A DNA stretch of 64,000 nt from Amoebidium appalachense (GCA_963693365.1 CAVNZM010000003.1:8618001-8682000); one strand, 5' to 3'. Shown: positions 46,336-60,917, counted from the stretch's first letter. Numbers and translations are program-made. Notes: generated by a model from the sequence alone, not told the origin.

Positions 46336-46525
46336 AGGGGGGAGAGGGGAGCGAGAGACTGGGTTGGGGGAAAGGCGGGGAGGGGGAGGGGGGGGGGGGG
46401 GGGGGGGGGTGGGAGAGGTCATCTACCAGCTATGGCCTCGCTGTGGTGTCCTGGTACGACCTTTCGACTCGATCTTCCCCTGCTGGCGCTGCTGTGTGTA
46501 TCGCGCTTGTTCTGTGCTTGTGAAT

Positions 46526-46595
<70 letters not shown>

Positions 46596-47135
46596 GTGTG
46601 TGCACATGTGTGTGTGTGTTGTGTGTGTGTGTGTGCACAAAAGAGAGACAGTCAGACAGACAGACAGACAGAGATACACACACAGAGCGAGAGAGAGAGG
46701 GAGAGAGGAGAGCGAGAGAGAGACGGGGGGTTTGGCATCTGCAGTTGGGGAGGGGGGGGGAGGGGGGGGGGGGGGGGGGGGGGTTGGATGGGTAGACGTG
46801 TGTATGTGTGTGTGTGTGTGTGTGTGTAGTGCATGTGTGTGTGCACAAAAGAGAGACAGTCAGACAGACAGACAGAGAGAGACACACACACAGAGAGAGA
46901 GGGGGGGAGAGAGGAGAGAGAGGAGAAAGAGAGAGAGAGAAGGGAGGTACGGCGTCTGCTTTGGAAGGGGGCGAAGGGGGGGGGGGGGGGGGGGGGGTGG
47001 GGGGGGAGGATTGGATGGGTAGATGTGTGTGTGTGTGTGTGTGTGCGTGGTTGGGTGCATGTGTGTCTGCACGGGCGCACAGAGAGAGAGGGGGGGGGGG
47101 GGGGGGGGAGAGGGAGAGGGAGGGAAAGAGAGAAC

Positions 47136-47184
<49 letters not shown>

Positions 47185-47598
47185 ATGTGTATGCCCCTGC
47201 GCGTGTATGTGCGGACACGTGTCCACACACGTGTGAGTGCAGGTGCAACATCAGCGATTCGGCACTTTTAAATTATCTCACAAAGCCCTTTTTTCAACCG
47301 CCCAATCACGTCCCACATACTCAGCCACTGCATACAAATTCTTTAACGGCTCACCACCCCCCCCCCCCCCCCCCCTGCCCCCATTCTTTCCAGCCACCAG
47401 ATGCAACACAAAACAAACACAAAATTCTGAATAGTGAATCTTCCCAGCAAATTTCAATCTGATGTCATCTACACACAATACATACAATGACACCCATCAA
47501 CTCAAGCCACCCAAGCCACCCACACACACATTCCCATAGGGGTCCATCCACCCTCCCTACCCACCTCTCCGAATCTCTTGTCGTAGTGGGGCACACTC

Positions 47599-47703
47599 AG
47601 AAGATCCCTTGTGGGGATCTTATGAAGGGACTGCTGACCAGATTGACTCGGCAGTCAACACAACTGAGGTGGTCCTGTGTGTGGAAGGCAAAGGGTTTGG
47701 TGG
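47599..47703 (+). CDS. Candidate exon, strand uncertain
   Basis: After acceptor-like cactcag, the plus strand reads EDPLWGSYEGTADQIDSAVN, then TTEVVLCVEGKGFGGG, a natural-looking acidic sequence without a clear donor. The minus strand is also open over part of this stretch (DHLSCVDCRVNLVSS..., with an acceptor). One of them may be real; I prefer the plus strand on composition. Confidence 0.25.
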
Positions 47704-47859
47704 TGGTAGTTGGGGAGGGGGGGAGAAGAGGCGGAGGGGAAAGGAGGGATGGGAGAGGGGGAAGGCCGGGGAGGAAGAGGACGGGGGAGGGGGAGATGAT
47801 GGCATGCGAGCCGGTTTTTGTTGTGTGTAAGTGTGTGTGTGTGTGTGGGAGGGGGGAGG

Positions 47860-47901
<42 letters not shown>

Positions 47902-48129
47902 AGGAAGGGGAGGGGGAGGCGGGGCGGGCAGGCAGGCGGCGGCAGGGGGAGGGGGAGGGGGGGGAGGGGGGGGGGGGGGGGAAGGAAGGGGAGGGGGAGG
48001 CGGGGCGGGCAGGCAGGCGGCGGCAGGGAGAGGGGGAGGGGGGGAGGGGGGGGGGGGGGGGGGAAGGGGATATGAGTCAGAAGAAGGGGGAAAGTGGTCT
48101 TACCACGCCCCTCAATGAGTAATCCCTAC
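47704..48129. repeat. G-rich tract with an 80-bp duplication
   Basis: G-rich DNA in which the segment aaggaaggggagggggaggc...cggcggcaggg is repeated (about 47899-47960 and 47982-48045), with G runs of 20-40 between. Noncoding. Confidence 0.85.
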
Positions 48130-48287
48130 CTGAAGAAGAGTGTCTTGAAAAGGAACAAGTGTTGCATGCATACGTGTGCACGTGGTGAGGTACGGGCAAG
48201 TGTGTGCATGTGTGCCTGTGTGCCTCAGTGTGCTTGTGCGTGTGTGTGAATGTGCAAGCGTGTGTGTATGGTTATGTGTATGTGTAT

Positions 48288-48360
<73 letters not shown>

Positions 48361-48528
48361 GGGTGGAGGGAGGGGGCCGGGGGGGGGGGGGGGGGGGGGA
48401 GGGGGAGGGGGGAGGGGGGAGAGGAGGGGGGGGATGTTGTGCATACCTATGGTAGTGGTTCCCTTGTGATACGACATATTGCTCCCACCCCATTTTGATG
48501 GGTTGGTAGCATCCGTGACACTGCTTGC
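48130..48528 (-). CDS. Candidate exon plus 14-nt microexon on the minus strand
   Basis: Exon 48528-48447 (82 nt) lies between acceptor cgtgcag and donor gtatgc. It is open: [20 protein letters not shown], then HKGTTTI plus one base. A 14-nt segment at 48143-48130 lies between a pyrimidine-rich acceptor (ttccttttcaag) and donor gtaggg. The leftover base joins it in frame to give DTLLQ and end in phase 0. The intron between them is (CA)n and C runs on the sense strand, as in other genes here. The rest of the gene is unknown. Confidence 0.4.
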
Positions 48529-49432
<904 letters not shown>

Positions 49433-49862
49433 GAAATATCACGAATGACACATGCCGAAATTCCATTCCAGAGCGAGGGCAGCGCCGCTGCGGTCCATGG
49501 CGGTTGTGCTGCTGACTCGAACAAATGCGAGCGCTCGGGGGGGGGGGGGGGGGAGGGAGGGAGAGAGGGAGGGAGGGAGGGGAGGGAGGGAGGGAGGGGA
49601 GGGAGGGAGGGAGGGAGGGAGGGAGGGAGGGAGGGAGGGAGGGAGGGAGGGAGGGAGGGGGGAGGGAGGGAGGGGGGAGGGAGGGGTTCCTTCCCCTCCC
49701 CTCCCTCCCTCCCTCCCTCCCTCCCTCCCTCCCTCTCTCCCTCCCTCCCCCCCCCCCCGAGCGCTCGCATTTGTTCGAGTCAGCAGCACAACCGCCATGG
49801 ACCGCAGCGGCGCTGCCCTCGCTCTGGAATGGAATTTCGGCATGTGTCATTCGTGATATTTC
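49433..49862. repeat. 430-bp inverted repeat with a GGGA/TCCC centre
   Basis: The outer 107 bases of the left arm (49433-49539) and of the right arm (49756-49862) are reverse complements by eye. They read from gaaatatcacgaatgacac on the left to its complement on the right. The arms continue inward as (GGGA)n and (TCCC)n of unequal length. The spacer at the symmetry centre is essentially ggttccttcc. Each arm contains an open frame (MPKFHSRARAAPLRSMAVVL...), but I see no gene in it. Confidence 0.9.
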
Positions 49863-51864
<2,002 letters not shown>

Positions 51865-52014
51865 ATGTTGGGAAACCCTGACCCATTCTCCATCTTCGTT
51901 GAACCCATTCGAGTCGTTGTGCCTGTTGGTGTGATGGTGTCTGTACTTGCAATTGCGTGTGTGCTGATAACAGAAGAGGGAGAGCAGCATGCTGTAAGAC
52001 AACGCGCCTTTTAG
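51865..52014 (+). CDS. Candidate 49-residue single-pass membrane protein
   Basis: The ATG at 51865 opens MLGNPDPFSIFVEPIRVVVP, a hydrophobic segment (VVVPVGVMVSVLAIACVLI, about residues 17-35), and a polar C-terminus TEEGEQHAVRQRAF, then TAG. Length and layout resemble tiny subunits of mitochondrial or other membrane complexes, but I recognise no family. An overlapping frame from the ATG at 51780 (MSVIAGTGEKVRTRTPIDPK...) is an alternative, and a short intron could link the two. A TATA-like ttataac lies about 150 nt upstream. Confidence 0.35.
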   Translation: MLGNPDPFSIFVEPIRVVVPVGVMVSVLAIACVLITEEGEQHAVRQRAF

Positions 52015-52178
52015 AATGGATAGACGATAGAGGAGGCGTGGGCTTTTAGGCATGAACACGGCAGTCTTCAACTGAGCAGAGCAGCAAGAGATAGGATACT
52101 TGTTTATTTAACTTGAAAAAATAGCCCACGGTAGGAGCATATTGATTAGGGTCTTTTCGTAGTTGTGCCCAACAAAGA

Positions 52179-53584
52179 ATGAGAACACCACAGTACGGGG
52201 GCCAGATGCCTCTAGGGGGCTCTGCAGCTGTCAGCCCTATATCCCCCTGGAAGTCCAAGAGCAAGGATAGAGTGCTTGAGAGCTCGTCTATGCCAGACAT
52301 TAGCTACGGATCATCGGGGTTCTTGCAGGCAACAAGCAGGTTTACAAACACACACAATAGCGTTGAGCAGCACCCAGCCAGCACCGACAGCATCGGGGAG
52401 CAAATTACTCCGACCTCATTATCTTCCCCTCTGTCCGTTCGCCATATGGGCCGACGAAGTCTCGGTAGCCTCTCTTTGGAGGACTTCGCGAGAAAGCTAC
52501 CCGGGTTTTCTGGAAAGCGCAGTCCACTTACTCGCTCGCATTCTCAAGGGAACAGCGCAAGCAGCAGCAGGCTGATTAGCACGAAAAGTTCCTCTACCAG
52601 CAAGCTTCTCGGCTCGTTTCGTCGTTTCTCTCTGGGTGGTCTTTCCTTGGATCCGTTTGGCTGTGAAGAGACGGCCTCGGCACGCCAGTGTGCTTCCAAG
52701 CATCTGGAAGCCACCACGAGGCTTTTGAACCAAGCAGAGACCAACATCACCGCGTTTCTGGACAAGTACGAAGCACACATAGCCGCCATGGATGAGGACA
52801 TACACGGTTGGGCCAAGCGCGCTACAAAGCACTGCGAGCACGAGAGTTGCATCCAGAAATCCCTCAACGCGTGCTGGAAGCGGCTTGAGAAGGCGTTTGC
52901 GTTTCTGGAAAAGTTCTCCGATGCTAGCAAAGCAGCGGTGCGGAAACAATACTCACGAGCGTGGGCTATTGCCTCAGAACCGGAATTCTGTCCATGCAAC
53001 GAGATTGCGGAGGGGTTATATAAATCGTCAGATGTCGCGGCGCACAAGGCGAAAATTCGCTTGGCAATTTCAGACCGAGTGTCTGACGCTTGCACCAAGA
53101 ACATATGCACGGTAAACGAGGCGATCAAAAATGGCCACAAAATGCTCCTTGCTTTGCACAAAATGCTCAGCAATCTCCAGTCGAAACAGCACCAACCAAA
53201 GACAACATGGGGCCTGGGAGGGTCCAATTCAGGGAACTTGCTACGTGGGCGGGGATTCTCACGAAAGTTTCCGAAGCACAATCACAAACGATGCAAAGGC
53301 ACTGCTCTCTGAAGGAGTCTGTTCCACCTTATGAGTGGACGTATGCTATCCCCACTGCTGATGATTTGCTGTGTCCCCTTTTCCTCGCTGTGTTGTGTGT
53401 TCAAGACGAATCCATGAGCATGTCCCATTCGAATAGTAGTGATGGGCAGGATGGGGTGTTGTTTGTGGGCCCCAGCTCTCTAACCACTTGTATTGAGAGC
53501 ATATCTGAGAGAGATGCGAGTGAACATGACAGTATTAACTACGAACACCTTGCGTTTCCTTCAAAGGTGAACGTAGAAGCATGA
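52179..53584 (+). CDS. Helical protein of unknown function, 377 aa (460 aa if a 23-nt intron is removed)
   Basis: The ATG at 52179 opens 377 codons. Residues 1-150 are Ser/Arg-rich and probably disordered, with phosphorylation-type motifs (RRSLGSLSLEDF, FRRFSLGGLSLD). Residues about 165-345 are alpha-helical and Cys-containing (SARQCASKHLEATTRLLNQA, FLDKYEAHIAAMDEDIHGWA, KRLEKAFAFLEKF, KMLLALHKMLSNLQSK), suggesting a helical-bundle or coiled-coil domain. The frame stops at 53312. Coding character continues in another frame to 53584 (VPPYEWTYAIPTADDLLCPL ... ISERDASEHDSINYEHLAF). Removing gtgggcggggattctcacgaaag (53245-53267, GT-AG ends) joins them in frame to give about 460 residues; a frameshift is the alternative. 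Balanced codon use and lack of low complexity make this a strong host-gene candidate. No family is recognised. Confidence 0.7.
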
Positions 53585-54771
53585 AGGTGTGTATGTAAAT
53601 ATAACGAGATGTAGTGTTTTATCTGAATGTACATATTGCTAACTTTAGCGTGTGATACCGAACGTAAGTATGGTTGGTTCGATAACGATGCTTTGCTTGA
53701 CGTATGTTTAACGGTAATGGTGCATAGTTTGAATTCGAAGTGGCCAGTTTTGTGTATGTAAATACTTCTTAGCCAAGTATACTTCCTATTCTTTTTGGCA
53801 TAACAGCATGTATGCAGTCCTACTAATGACTATTATCAAGACCAGATAGAAGTGCCCAGTGGGCTAACTCACGGTGGAAGTAAACAGAATGTTTGATACT
53901 ATGGAAATTCAAAAAGCGCGAGGTTCGTGTAACCCACTTATTGGCGTTTTGCCCTTAGTCCACATCGCCTGGTCCGGCTCTCGATAGGACCTTCGTATAC
54001 AATCGTGAGGGCAGGAATGTGTTGCTAACTGGGGGAGAGTGGCGGAACGCGAGGTTTGTGGGTGTGTGGGTAGGGGGGGGGGGGGAGGGGGGGGGGATTG
54101 GGGGAGGGAGTGCTGTTTATGATCAACATGCATGTGTGCTGTGATGAGGTGCAGCCACTAACACAGGCTGCGAAAGCCAATTGTGCTTCCATCCAACTAG
54201 GTACAAGCGTAGATAACGATGTAACAAGATAGTGATCTTTATACCTCATGCGTTGATGTTGCACTAGTTAGCTTCTGTGCTTTTGTGTTGGTTGTAACGA
54301 CGGGTTTGTGTTTGTGTGTGTACCTTTTTTTTTTCATCATTTGTTAGCGCTAAGAGCCCACGGGAAGAACGGTGGGGGGTAGGGGGGGGGGGGGGGGGGG
54401 GGGGGGGGCAAGTGCACATCACTGAGGGTGCACATTCACATAAAACTTAGATACCTTTCGAAGCCCGGACGTATGTGCATGTGTGCGAGTGGGCTTGGCG
54501 AGAAACACATCCGTGCGCCCAGCGCACACACTGGGTTCGATTTTAACATAATCACACTCGTATCTATATTAGTAGATTTTTGAAGAGCTCCTGCAAGCTG
54601 CACCCTCTATCTGACCCTTTAGCTACCACACTATAGTGAATACCCCGTTGAAGCTGGAGAAAAAAAGGATTGGCAAGTGGCAGCAGCCGAGAAAGGGAGG
54701 GCTAGAGGTTCGCTGTATGGGGTGTGGGGGTGGTGGTGTGAATATGGGTGGGTTTCAGGTTTGGGCATGCG

Positions 54772-54804
<33 letters not shown>

Positions 54805-56220
54805 AGTTGGAAGAGGCGGCGGGAGGGTGGAGGGCGGGGATCCGAGCAGGGGGAGAAGAGGTTGGGGGGGGGGGGGAGGGATGGGGGGAGGGGGGTCCTA
54901 AGGGGAAGGACGGGCTCAGGGGAAGCAACTTAGGTGAGGGAAGAGATGGCTACAGCACAGTCGGTTTTGTATGAACTATTGCAGCGCAGGAGTCGATGAG
55001 GTGGGCTAGTACACCATTGCGTGGGTGATGGCAGACAGAACTCTAGCGAGGACCCCTTGAGAAGTTGGGCCGGTCATTTGCCAGAAACTCGGATCCGGAC
55101 CGAGAGCATGAGGTGGGGGGAGGGCTGAGGGGGGGGGGGAGGGGGGGGGGGAGGGGGGTCAACAGCCTGGAGCCCTTGAGGTGGGGGGGGGGGGGAAGGG
55201 GGGGAGGGGAGGGGGGGAGTGGAGGGATTCAAGCAAATGAAGTTTGTAAAAAACACGCAAATTAAAGCTGCTAGAGTAACATGCCGGGCCTCTGGAAGTT
55301 GTACTGTACTGCTTGTGCACTTGAAGGCCTTCAGGCAAGCCGCGGCGCCGTCGATGGCGATAAAAAAAGACTCTAAGCTTGGCTAATCAAAACGGGCATA
55401 TTAAGTTAGTTAATATTAACAATAGGATTTGTGCGTGATATTACGTTTTAAAAAAACAGATTGGCGCGGAACAAAAACGTGGCCGCCACACACAGCCATC
55501 AGCAGTCGTAGTTCAGTCTGCTCGTTGATCCCCTCCCTGTTAACGTGAGTGTGCAGTTTTTTTCCTTGTTTCTTTCGGTTGGCACATTTCAAACTTCATG
55601 ATACAAAAAACGGCAGCTGTAGGGGAATTCATAGGTTTACTTTGAACCCTTGTTACTAGGGCTCGGATGTTACTTTGAATTCCGACAAGAAGCCACCTGT
55701 TGGGGAGTGAATTGTCAACTGAGAGTGTGGAGGATTTGTCTTTTCCTTTCTGGATTTCTTCGCTTTCATCTTTATTCGACACCCAATATTTGTTCTTCTT
55801 TCTTACTTTTACTTAGCCAGCTAGCGTTGTTTTACTTCACTGGTTGTTTTGCCGGTGCATTGTTCAGTCGTTTGGCACAGTGGCGAGTGAGTGAGCTTTT
55901 ACAAAACGTGAACTGCTTTTCAACGAAGTGTTTCCGAGCATTTAGATAAACCGCTTCGGCTAAATAGCTTCATAATATGGCCGTTATGGACGGAAGGGGG
56001 AAGGAGGTTTGGGAGGGGGGTTGGAGGGAGGGGAGGAGAGCATGGAGCATCGGGTCGGGGGAAGAAGTTTTTTTTTGGTGGTGGTGGGCCCGAGGGAGAG
56101 GGAACGAAAGGTGGGGGGGGAAAGAGGGGGGGGGGAGGGGGGGGGGGGGGGGGGGGGCATGGGGGGATGGTGCTGTAACGTCGAATTCTACCCTGCAGTC
56201 CAACCGGTTAGACCGTCATC
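53585..56220. other. Intergenic region, no supported gene
   Basis: 3' flank of the helical-protein gene (AT-rich to about 53900), then unique DNA with G runs (54071-54095, 54379-54408, 54775-54803, 55128-55210, 56118-56157). A 99-codon open frame at 55650-55949 is Leu/Phe/Cys-rich without a start context and is not accepted. Sequence just before 56221 is probably the promoter and 5' leader of the ATP synthase epsilon gene. Confidence 0.5.
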
Positions 56221-58487
56221 ATGTCTCAGGCAGCTAGCTGGAGGTCTGCGGGCCTGAAGTGAGTGTTCACCCCAACTCTGTGTGCTTGTTCTGTGTTTGT
56301 GTGGGTGAATGGCATGTTGCTTATATGTGACACCACGAGTATTTACGTCACAAGCACCTGTTTCTGCCCACCTTGTTGTGCCTACCTCTGCCGAAACCAT
56401 TTCCTACTGAGCAAGAGACACCTGCATGTACTTTTGCGCACTATTGACTTTCAACAGGTCGATGCACACCTCGAATGTGCACATATTTCCAAGTTGTTTG
56501 TCACGTTGTGGCATCATGCAGGTGCAATAACTGTGAGTGCACGCAACCGCTATTTGCCTATATCCCTGGTTCTAATACACAGATAACTTGGACTGGTATG
56601 TTTTTTCCATGCAAAAAGCACACAAGCTTCTTTGTGCATGGGTGTCTCTCATACCCTATCGGAACGCTTGTCTGTCGAGGGGGGAGAGGGGGAGAGCGCT
56701 AGTATTGGGTGTGGTGATTTGTGTGTGTTTGCGTGTGTGTGCATGTTTGTGTTTTGTGTGTGGCCGGGAACATAAATGTGAGAAGGGAACGAAGTTGTGC
56801 TGACGGGGGAATGGATGGAAGTGGATGCTTACAGCACGCACTCACACACACACACACACCCACACACACACACACACGCCTGCATAAAAAGCTCATCTAT
56901 TCCCCCCCACCCACCCCCCGGTTGTTAGAAAAAACCTTGCATTTTCTCCGTCTCAGCAGTGCGCAGTGCCCCCCCCCCATACACATGCGCCCATGCAGGC
57001 ACACTCGCTCGCACCCGTGACGTGTACATTGTAACCCCCCCCCCCCCATGTAAATACACACGTGCACATGTGGGTGAATGTGTTCATGCTAACTGCTACT
57101 TCGTATTCGTGTAGGTGTTGCTGTCTTGTGCAAACTCCTTGCCCACCACCTTCCCCTCGTTTCCTGCGTGTTTTGCGCGTGTGTTGCCGCGTGTACACGC
57201 TGAAGAGCACACACACACACACACACGTATTGAGTGCACACACGGGTTTATATGTGCATTCGGGCACACATTGATTCCCATGTTGTCATTGCACCGGCTT
57301 TCTTTGCTTGCCTTTGTGCTTGGTGGTATGCTCATTGCTCACACCTGTGCATTGTACGCCTAAAAGGCATTATCCTCCCTTTGCTCTGTGTGTTACGTAG
57401 ATCCCCCCCCCCCCCACACACATCGTCACCGTTTTGCTCACCTTGCTTGCATAAGCAACCCTGCTCGTCTTTGATCAAGACGGGTTGACCCGCCCAAGCT
57501 CAGTTGATGCTGCTGTCTGAGTTGGAGTGTCGTATATACGCGGGCTAAGGGGTCGAAACTCAGACGCAATTGATGACTTGGGTCCTCCCTGAGGATGGGC
57601 TCTGCTTATGACGCATACTGTGCACATGGCTGATGTTGCATACTTGAATGTTTGCCTTTGCATGTGTCCTTCGTGTATGCGTACTTCGTACTGTGTTCCG
57701 CATTCAAACCCCCCCCCCCCGTTGACCCTCCCAAGTTCAGCTGATGCTGCTGTCTGAGTTGGAGAGTCGTATATATGCGGGCTAAGGGGTCGAAACTCAG
57801 ACGCAATTGATGACTTGGGCCCTCCCTGAGGAAGGGCTCTGCTTATGACGCATACTGTGCGCATGGCTGATGTTGCATACTTGAATGTTTGCCTTTGCAT
57901 GTGTCCTTCGTGTATGCGTACTTCGTACTGTGTTCCGCATTCAAACCCCCCCCCCCCCCCCCCCCCCCCCCCTCTCTCTCCCTTCCCTTAAACACACACA
58001 CAACAACACCATCACCATCACTACCCTTGTTTGTTTGTTTGTTCGTGGCTTGTTTTGCTTGTGCGTTTCTGCATATCCTCTTGATAACCCAGCACTGTGG
58101 CTTTCGTTGTGTATACATCTAATGTAACGTGTGACCCCCCCCCCCCCCCCCCCCCCAACACCCACCCACACAGACACACACACCAAAAAGGAAAGAAAAA
58201 AATTGATGCATACTCTTCGTGTATGTTGGGAACGTCTGCATATATGTCGTTTGTATTTCATATGGGTGTACATTTACGTGTTACGGGGGGGGGGGGGCAA
58301 CAGGCCTCGTTCTGAGAGCTGGTGTGTGCGGATGCATTCCACCCTATGTTTGTGTCGGTGCCTTTACCTCTTCCAGCAACCCCTAGAACCTCTTCTCTTA
58401 TTTGACACACACGCTTTCACTACGCATTCAACCACCTTTTTGAAACCCCCAGTGCTATCTATCCATGTATTCCAATTGGTCATCCCA

Positions 58488-58523
<36 letters not shown>

Positions 58524-58633
58524 GCGCTCCTTCCCCCCTCACGCTCTGGATAGTCTTTGTATGATTCACTGTATGTGCGCACTGTGTTGGCCGTCATGTG
58601 TATGTCGTACTGTGTACCGCATGCACACCCCCC

Positions 58634-58678
<45 letters not shown>

Positions 58679-59562
58679 TGTGTGCGTGTATGTGTGTCTT
58701 AACCCCCATCCCCCCCCCCCCCCCCCCCCCCCCCCAGCTACGTGCGGTTCAGCAACATTGCTGCCGCCTGTGTGCGCCGGGCCCTCTCCGGGGAGAAGGC
58801 AGCCAACGCACTCAAGCGCGAGGACATCTCCCTCAAGTTTGCACGCTGGCAGGGCGGCAAGCCCGTCGGCAACCCCGGTGTGTACATGTGTGTGTGTGTG
58901 TGTGGAGAATGATGTGTGGAGGGAGGCTTTGCGTGTATGCGTTTGTATTAGCTGGGGGGGGGGAGGGGGTGTGTTAGGGCTTTGTGCTTGTGTGTGTATG
59001 TGGTGGTGGTGGTGGTGGTTTTTTTGGGGGGGGGGAGGAGGGGGGACGACTGTTCCTTGTGTGCGTGTGTATATGTTTGTGTGAGCCAGTGGGTGCACAA
59101 GTAACGGGATGGTTCTAGGTGTTGGTTGTAATTAGAGGTATGCATGAGACGTCGTTCAGGATTAGGTCGGCACTTTTCGGCGATAAATATTGTCATGGTG
59201 TCAGTGTGAAGGGCAAATAGACTTCTGGAAAAGTGGCAAACAGGATGTGTTACTAAATATGGCAGTTTACCTTTCCTTTCCTACCAGCTGATGTGCTGAT
59301 GTGTACTATGATTTGTCTCTGTCATGCAAGTACGTTTCATGTGCTGGTTGACGTGTGTGTGTGTGCGCGCGCGCGGGGGCAAGTTTGTTTTTCGCACACA
59401 CACATGCTCGTGTGTTCTACCGCACGGTACGTGTGTATATACTTGTATTAGTTGTTTAGTCATTCATTTTTCTTTTCTTTTTTTTGGGGGGGGGGGGGGG
59501 TCATGGATGGGGGGTTGAATGCTGACGATGTGGTTTTTTGTGCAGAGCCTCTGCGCCAGTGA
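56221..59562 (+). CDS. ATP5E: Mitochondrial ATP synthase (F1) epsilon subunit
   Basis: Three exons: 56221-56258 (38 nt, donor gtgagt), 58738-58877 (140 nt, acceptor C run plus cag, donor gtgtgt) and 59546-59562 (17 nt, acceptor tttgtgcag, ending in TGA). Spliced, they encode 64 residues: MSQAASWRSAGL, then NYVRFSNIAAACVRRAL, then SGEKAANALKREDISLKFAR, then WQGGKPVGNPEPLRQ. This matches the small eukaryotic F1 epsilon subunit: W.(S/Q)AGL.Y(I/V)R(Y/F)S.I at the N-terminus, then the helix VR.AL...KA.A. The FARW..GKP tail resembles the SKW.DGKP tail of plant homologues and is absent from the animal protein. The protein sits at the foot of the central stalk (gamma/delta/epsilon) of complex V and needs no cleaved presequence. 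Intron 1 (2479 nt) holds C runs, a CT tract and two antisense copies of a dispersed repeat. Intron 2 is 668 nt. AATAAA follows 43 nt after the stop. Both split codons are consistent. Confidence 0.93.
57483..57957 (-). repeat. Tandem pair of a 238-bp dispersed repeat inside ATP5E intron 1
   Basis: 57483-57720 and 57721-57957 are about 95 percent identical by eye and each ends in a C run. On the minus strand they contain an open frame (MQRQTFKYATSAMRTVCVIS, PQGGPKSSIASEFRPLSP). Related copies occur at 44251-44372 and 46122-46335. A shorter relative (cgtactgtgt.ccgcat followed by C) is near 58605. Confidence 0.85.
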
Positions 59563-59604
59563 ATGGTGTGGATGTGGCGGCCAGTCAACACGTAGTGGCC
59601 GGCA

Positions 59605-59610
59605 AATAAA
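59605..59610 (+). terminator. Polyadenylation signal AATAAA of the ATP synthase epsilon gene
   Basis: Canonical hexamer 43 nt after the TGA. It is followed about 20 nt later by tcaggttgtgttaac, a GT/T-rich downstream element. Confidence 0.6.
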
Positions 59611-60917
59611 CCCTGCTGGCTCAGGTTGTGTTAACACTGTGTGCATTGAACGGGCTTCTAAACCCCCCCCCCCCCCCCCCCCCCCCCCGCCCCAAACACG
59701 CACACACACACACACCCTCCAAAACCTCCTGCTATGTTCACGTTCAACCCCATGTACTACAGTATATAAAGTTATTGAATGACGCTCTCGAGGGGTCGGA
59801 GCACCCCAAGTTCCTTCTCCTTCTGTCGACTCGTCTCATCTTTCAGAAGCAACAAGCGCCCAGCACGCTATAGCTTCCGAAATTACGGTTTCTCGAGCTC
59901 GCCGAGGTTACATACAGTTTTTGTAAGCGAAATCGCTTTGGGTGCCAACCTCGATATAAGTAAACAGTTCCCTTTTAACTTTTGCATGAATTTACCAGAT
60001 TATGATCCGTGTGTAATATTTGCGGCTCCTCAAATGACATTATTGTGACCGATCAGCCTTACCATGCAAAAATTGAAGTTTTTTAGAAAGGTTACAAACG
60101 GTACTACTATTTAAGTATATAGTGCCATTATCTTTGTCTACGGAGACTCTATGTTGGCATACCTTTTGTGCTTCTTTTTATGGCAAGCAGACAGTTTCCA
60201 GAAATGGACGCAGCACCAAATAAAGGGAAAAGCCAATTACATTCAGTCACTGTCACGAACTCAGTCTCGAGCAGAAGCTGCGTGAGTTAGCTTGTGACAC
60301 TTCCATCGAGCCTGATCGTGGTTTAGTGTGTGTTTTCAACAACCAAGAGGAATACGGATATCCTTGGCTTGCTGCAGTGCGTGCGTATGCACCCTACTGA
60401 AGGGCGTGTTTGGCAGCGCTTTCAGTACAGTAACTTTGTTTGAGATTCATTGTCACAAGTTCTGCGTATATCACAGTCCAGCCTCTGCCGAGAAGACACA
60501 AAGGCACGTAGACTGGTCTTGGCGGAAAGGCACGATGTGCACGTGAATGTACATAACCATGTCTACACTACTAAACTGCGCAAACCCGGCCCCCCACGTA
60601 TATATTGTGGTCGATTCCGTGTGTAAGAGTGTGTGTGTGTGTGCGTGTGCGTTTGCTTGTGTGTGTGTGCAGTGTGTGTGCAGTGTGTGCGTGTGTGTGT
60701 GTGTGCGCGCGTGCGGTCAATGTGTGTGTGTGTGTGTGCGCCCGCGTGCGTGTGTGTCTGTACCGTAGCAGCGGCTGTGCGTGTGTACATGTCCCTGTGT
60801 GTCCATGCCACGTCGTATGTGTGAAAGTCACGGTGTGCGGTCACTGTCTGTCAGTCAACGGTGTGCCCGTGCGCACAGGCGAGATCAGGGTGTGTGTGCG
60901 TGTGCGTGTCAGAGTGT

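Larger units (their letters stand above)
43772..47598. repeat. Microsatellites and dispersed repeat copies
   Basis: G runs (43983-44000, 44427-44461, 44788-44802, 46098-46120, 46389-46409, 46759-46783, 46977-46997, 47090-47108), TG tracts (44571-44630, 46526-46600, 47138-47183), C/A runs (45586-45645), and GA/CAGA short repeats duplicated at 46644-46735 and 46848-46945. Unique stretches (44040-44370, 45100-45480, 46130-46340) have no convincing exon. Confidence 0.8.

Noticed and set aside
55650-55949. A 99-codon Leu/Phe/Cys-rich plus-strand ORF
   Set aside because: Lies in T-rich DNA that yields hydrophobic residues by chance; no ATG at the start of the open stretch.
59762-59873. Coding-like terminal exon DALEGSEHPKFLLLLSTRLI after acceptor actacag
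   Set aside because: It lies after the poly-A signal of the ATP synthase epsilon gene, with no room for an upstream exon on the same strand.
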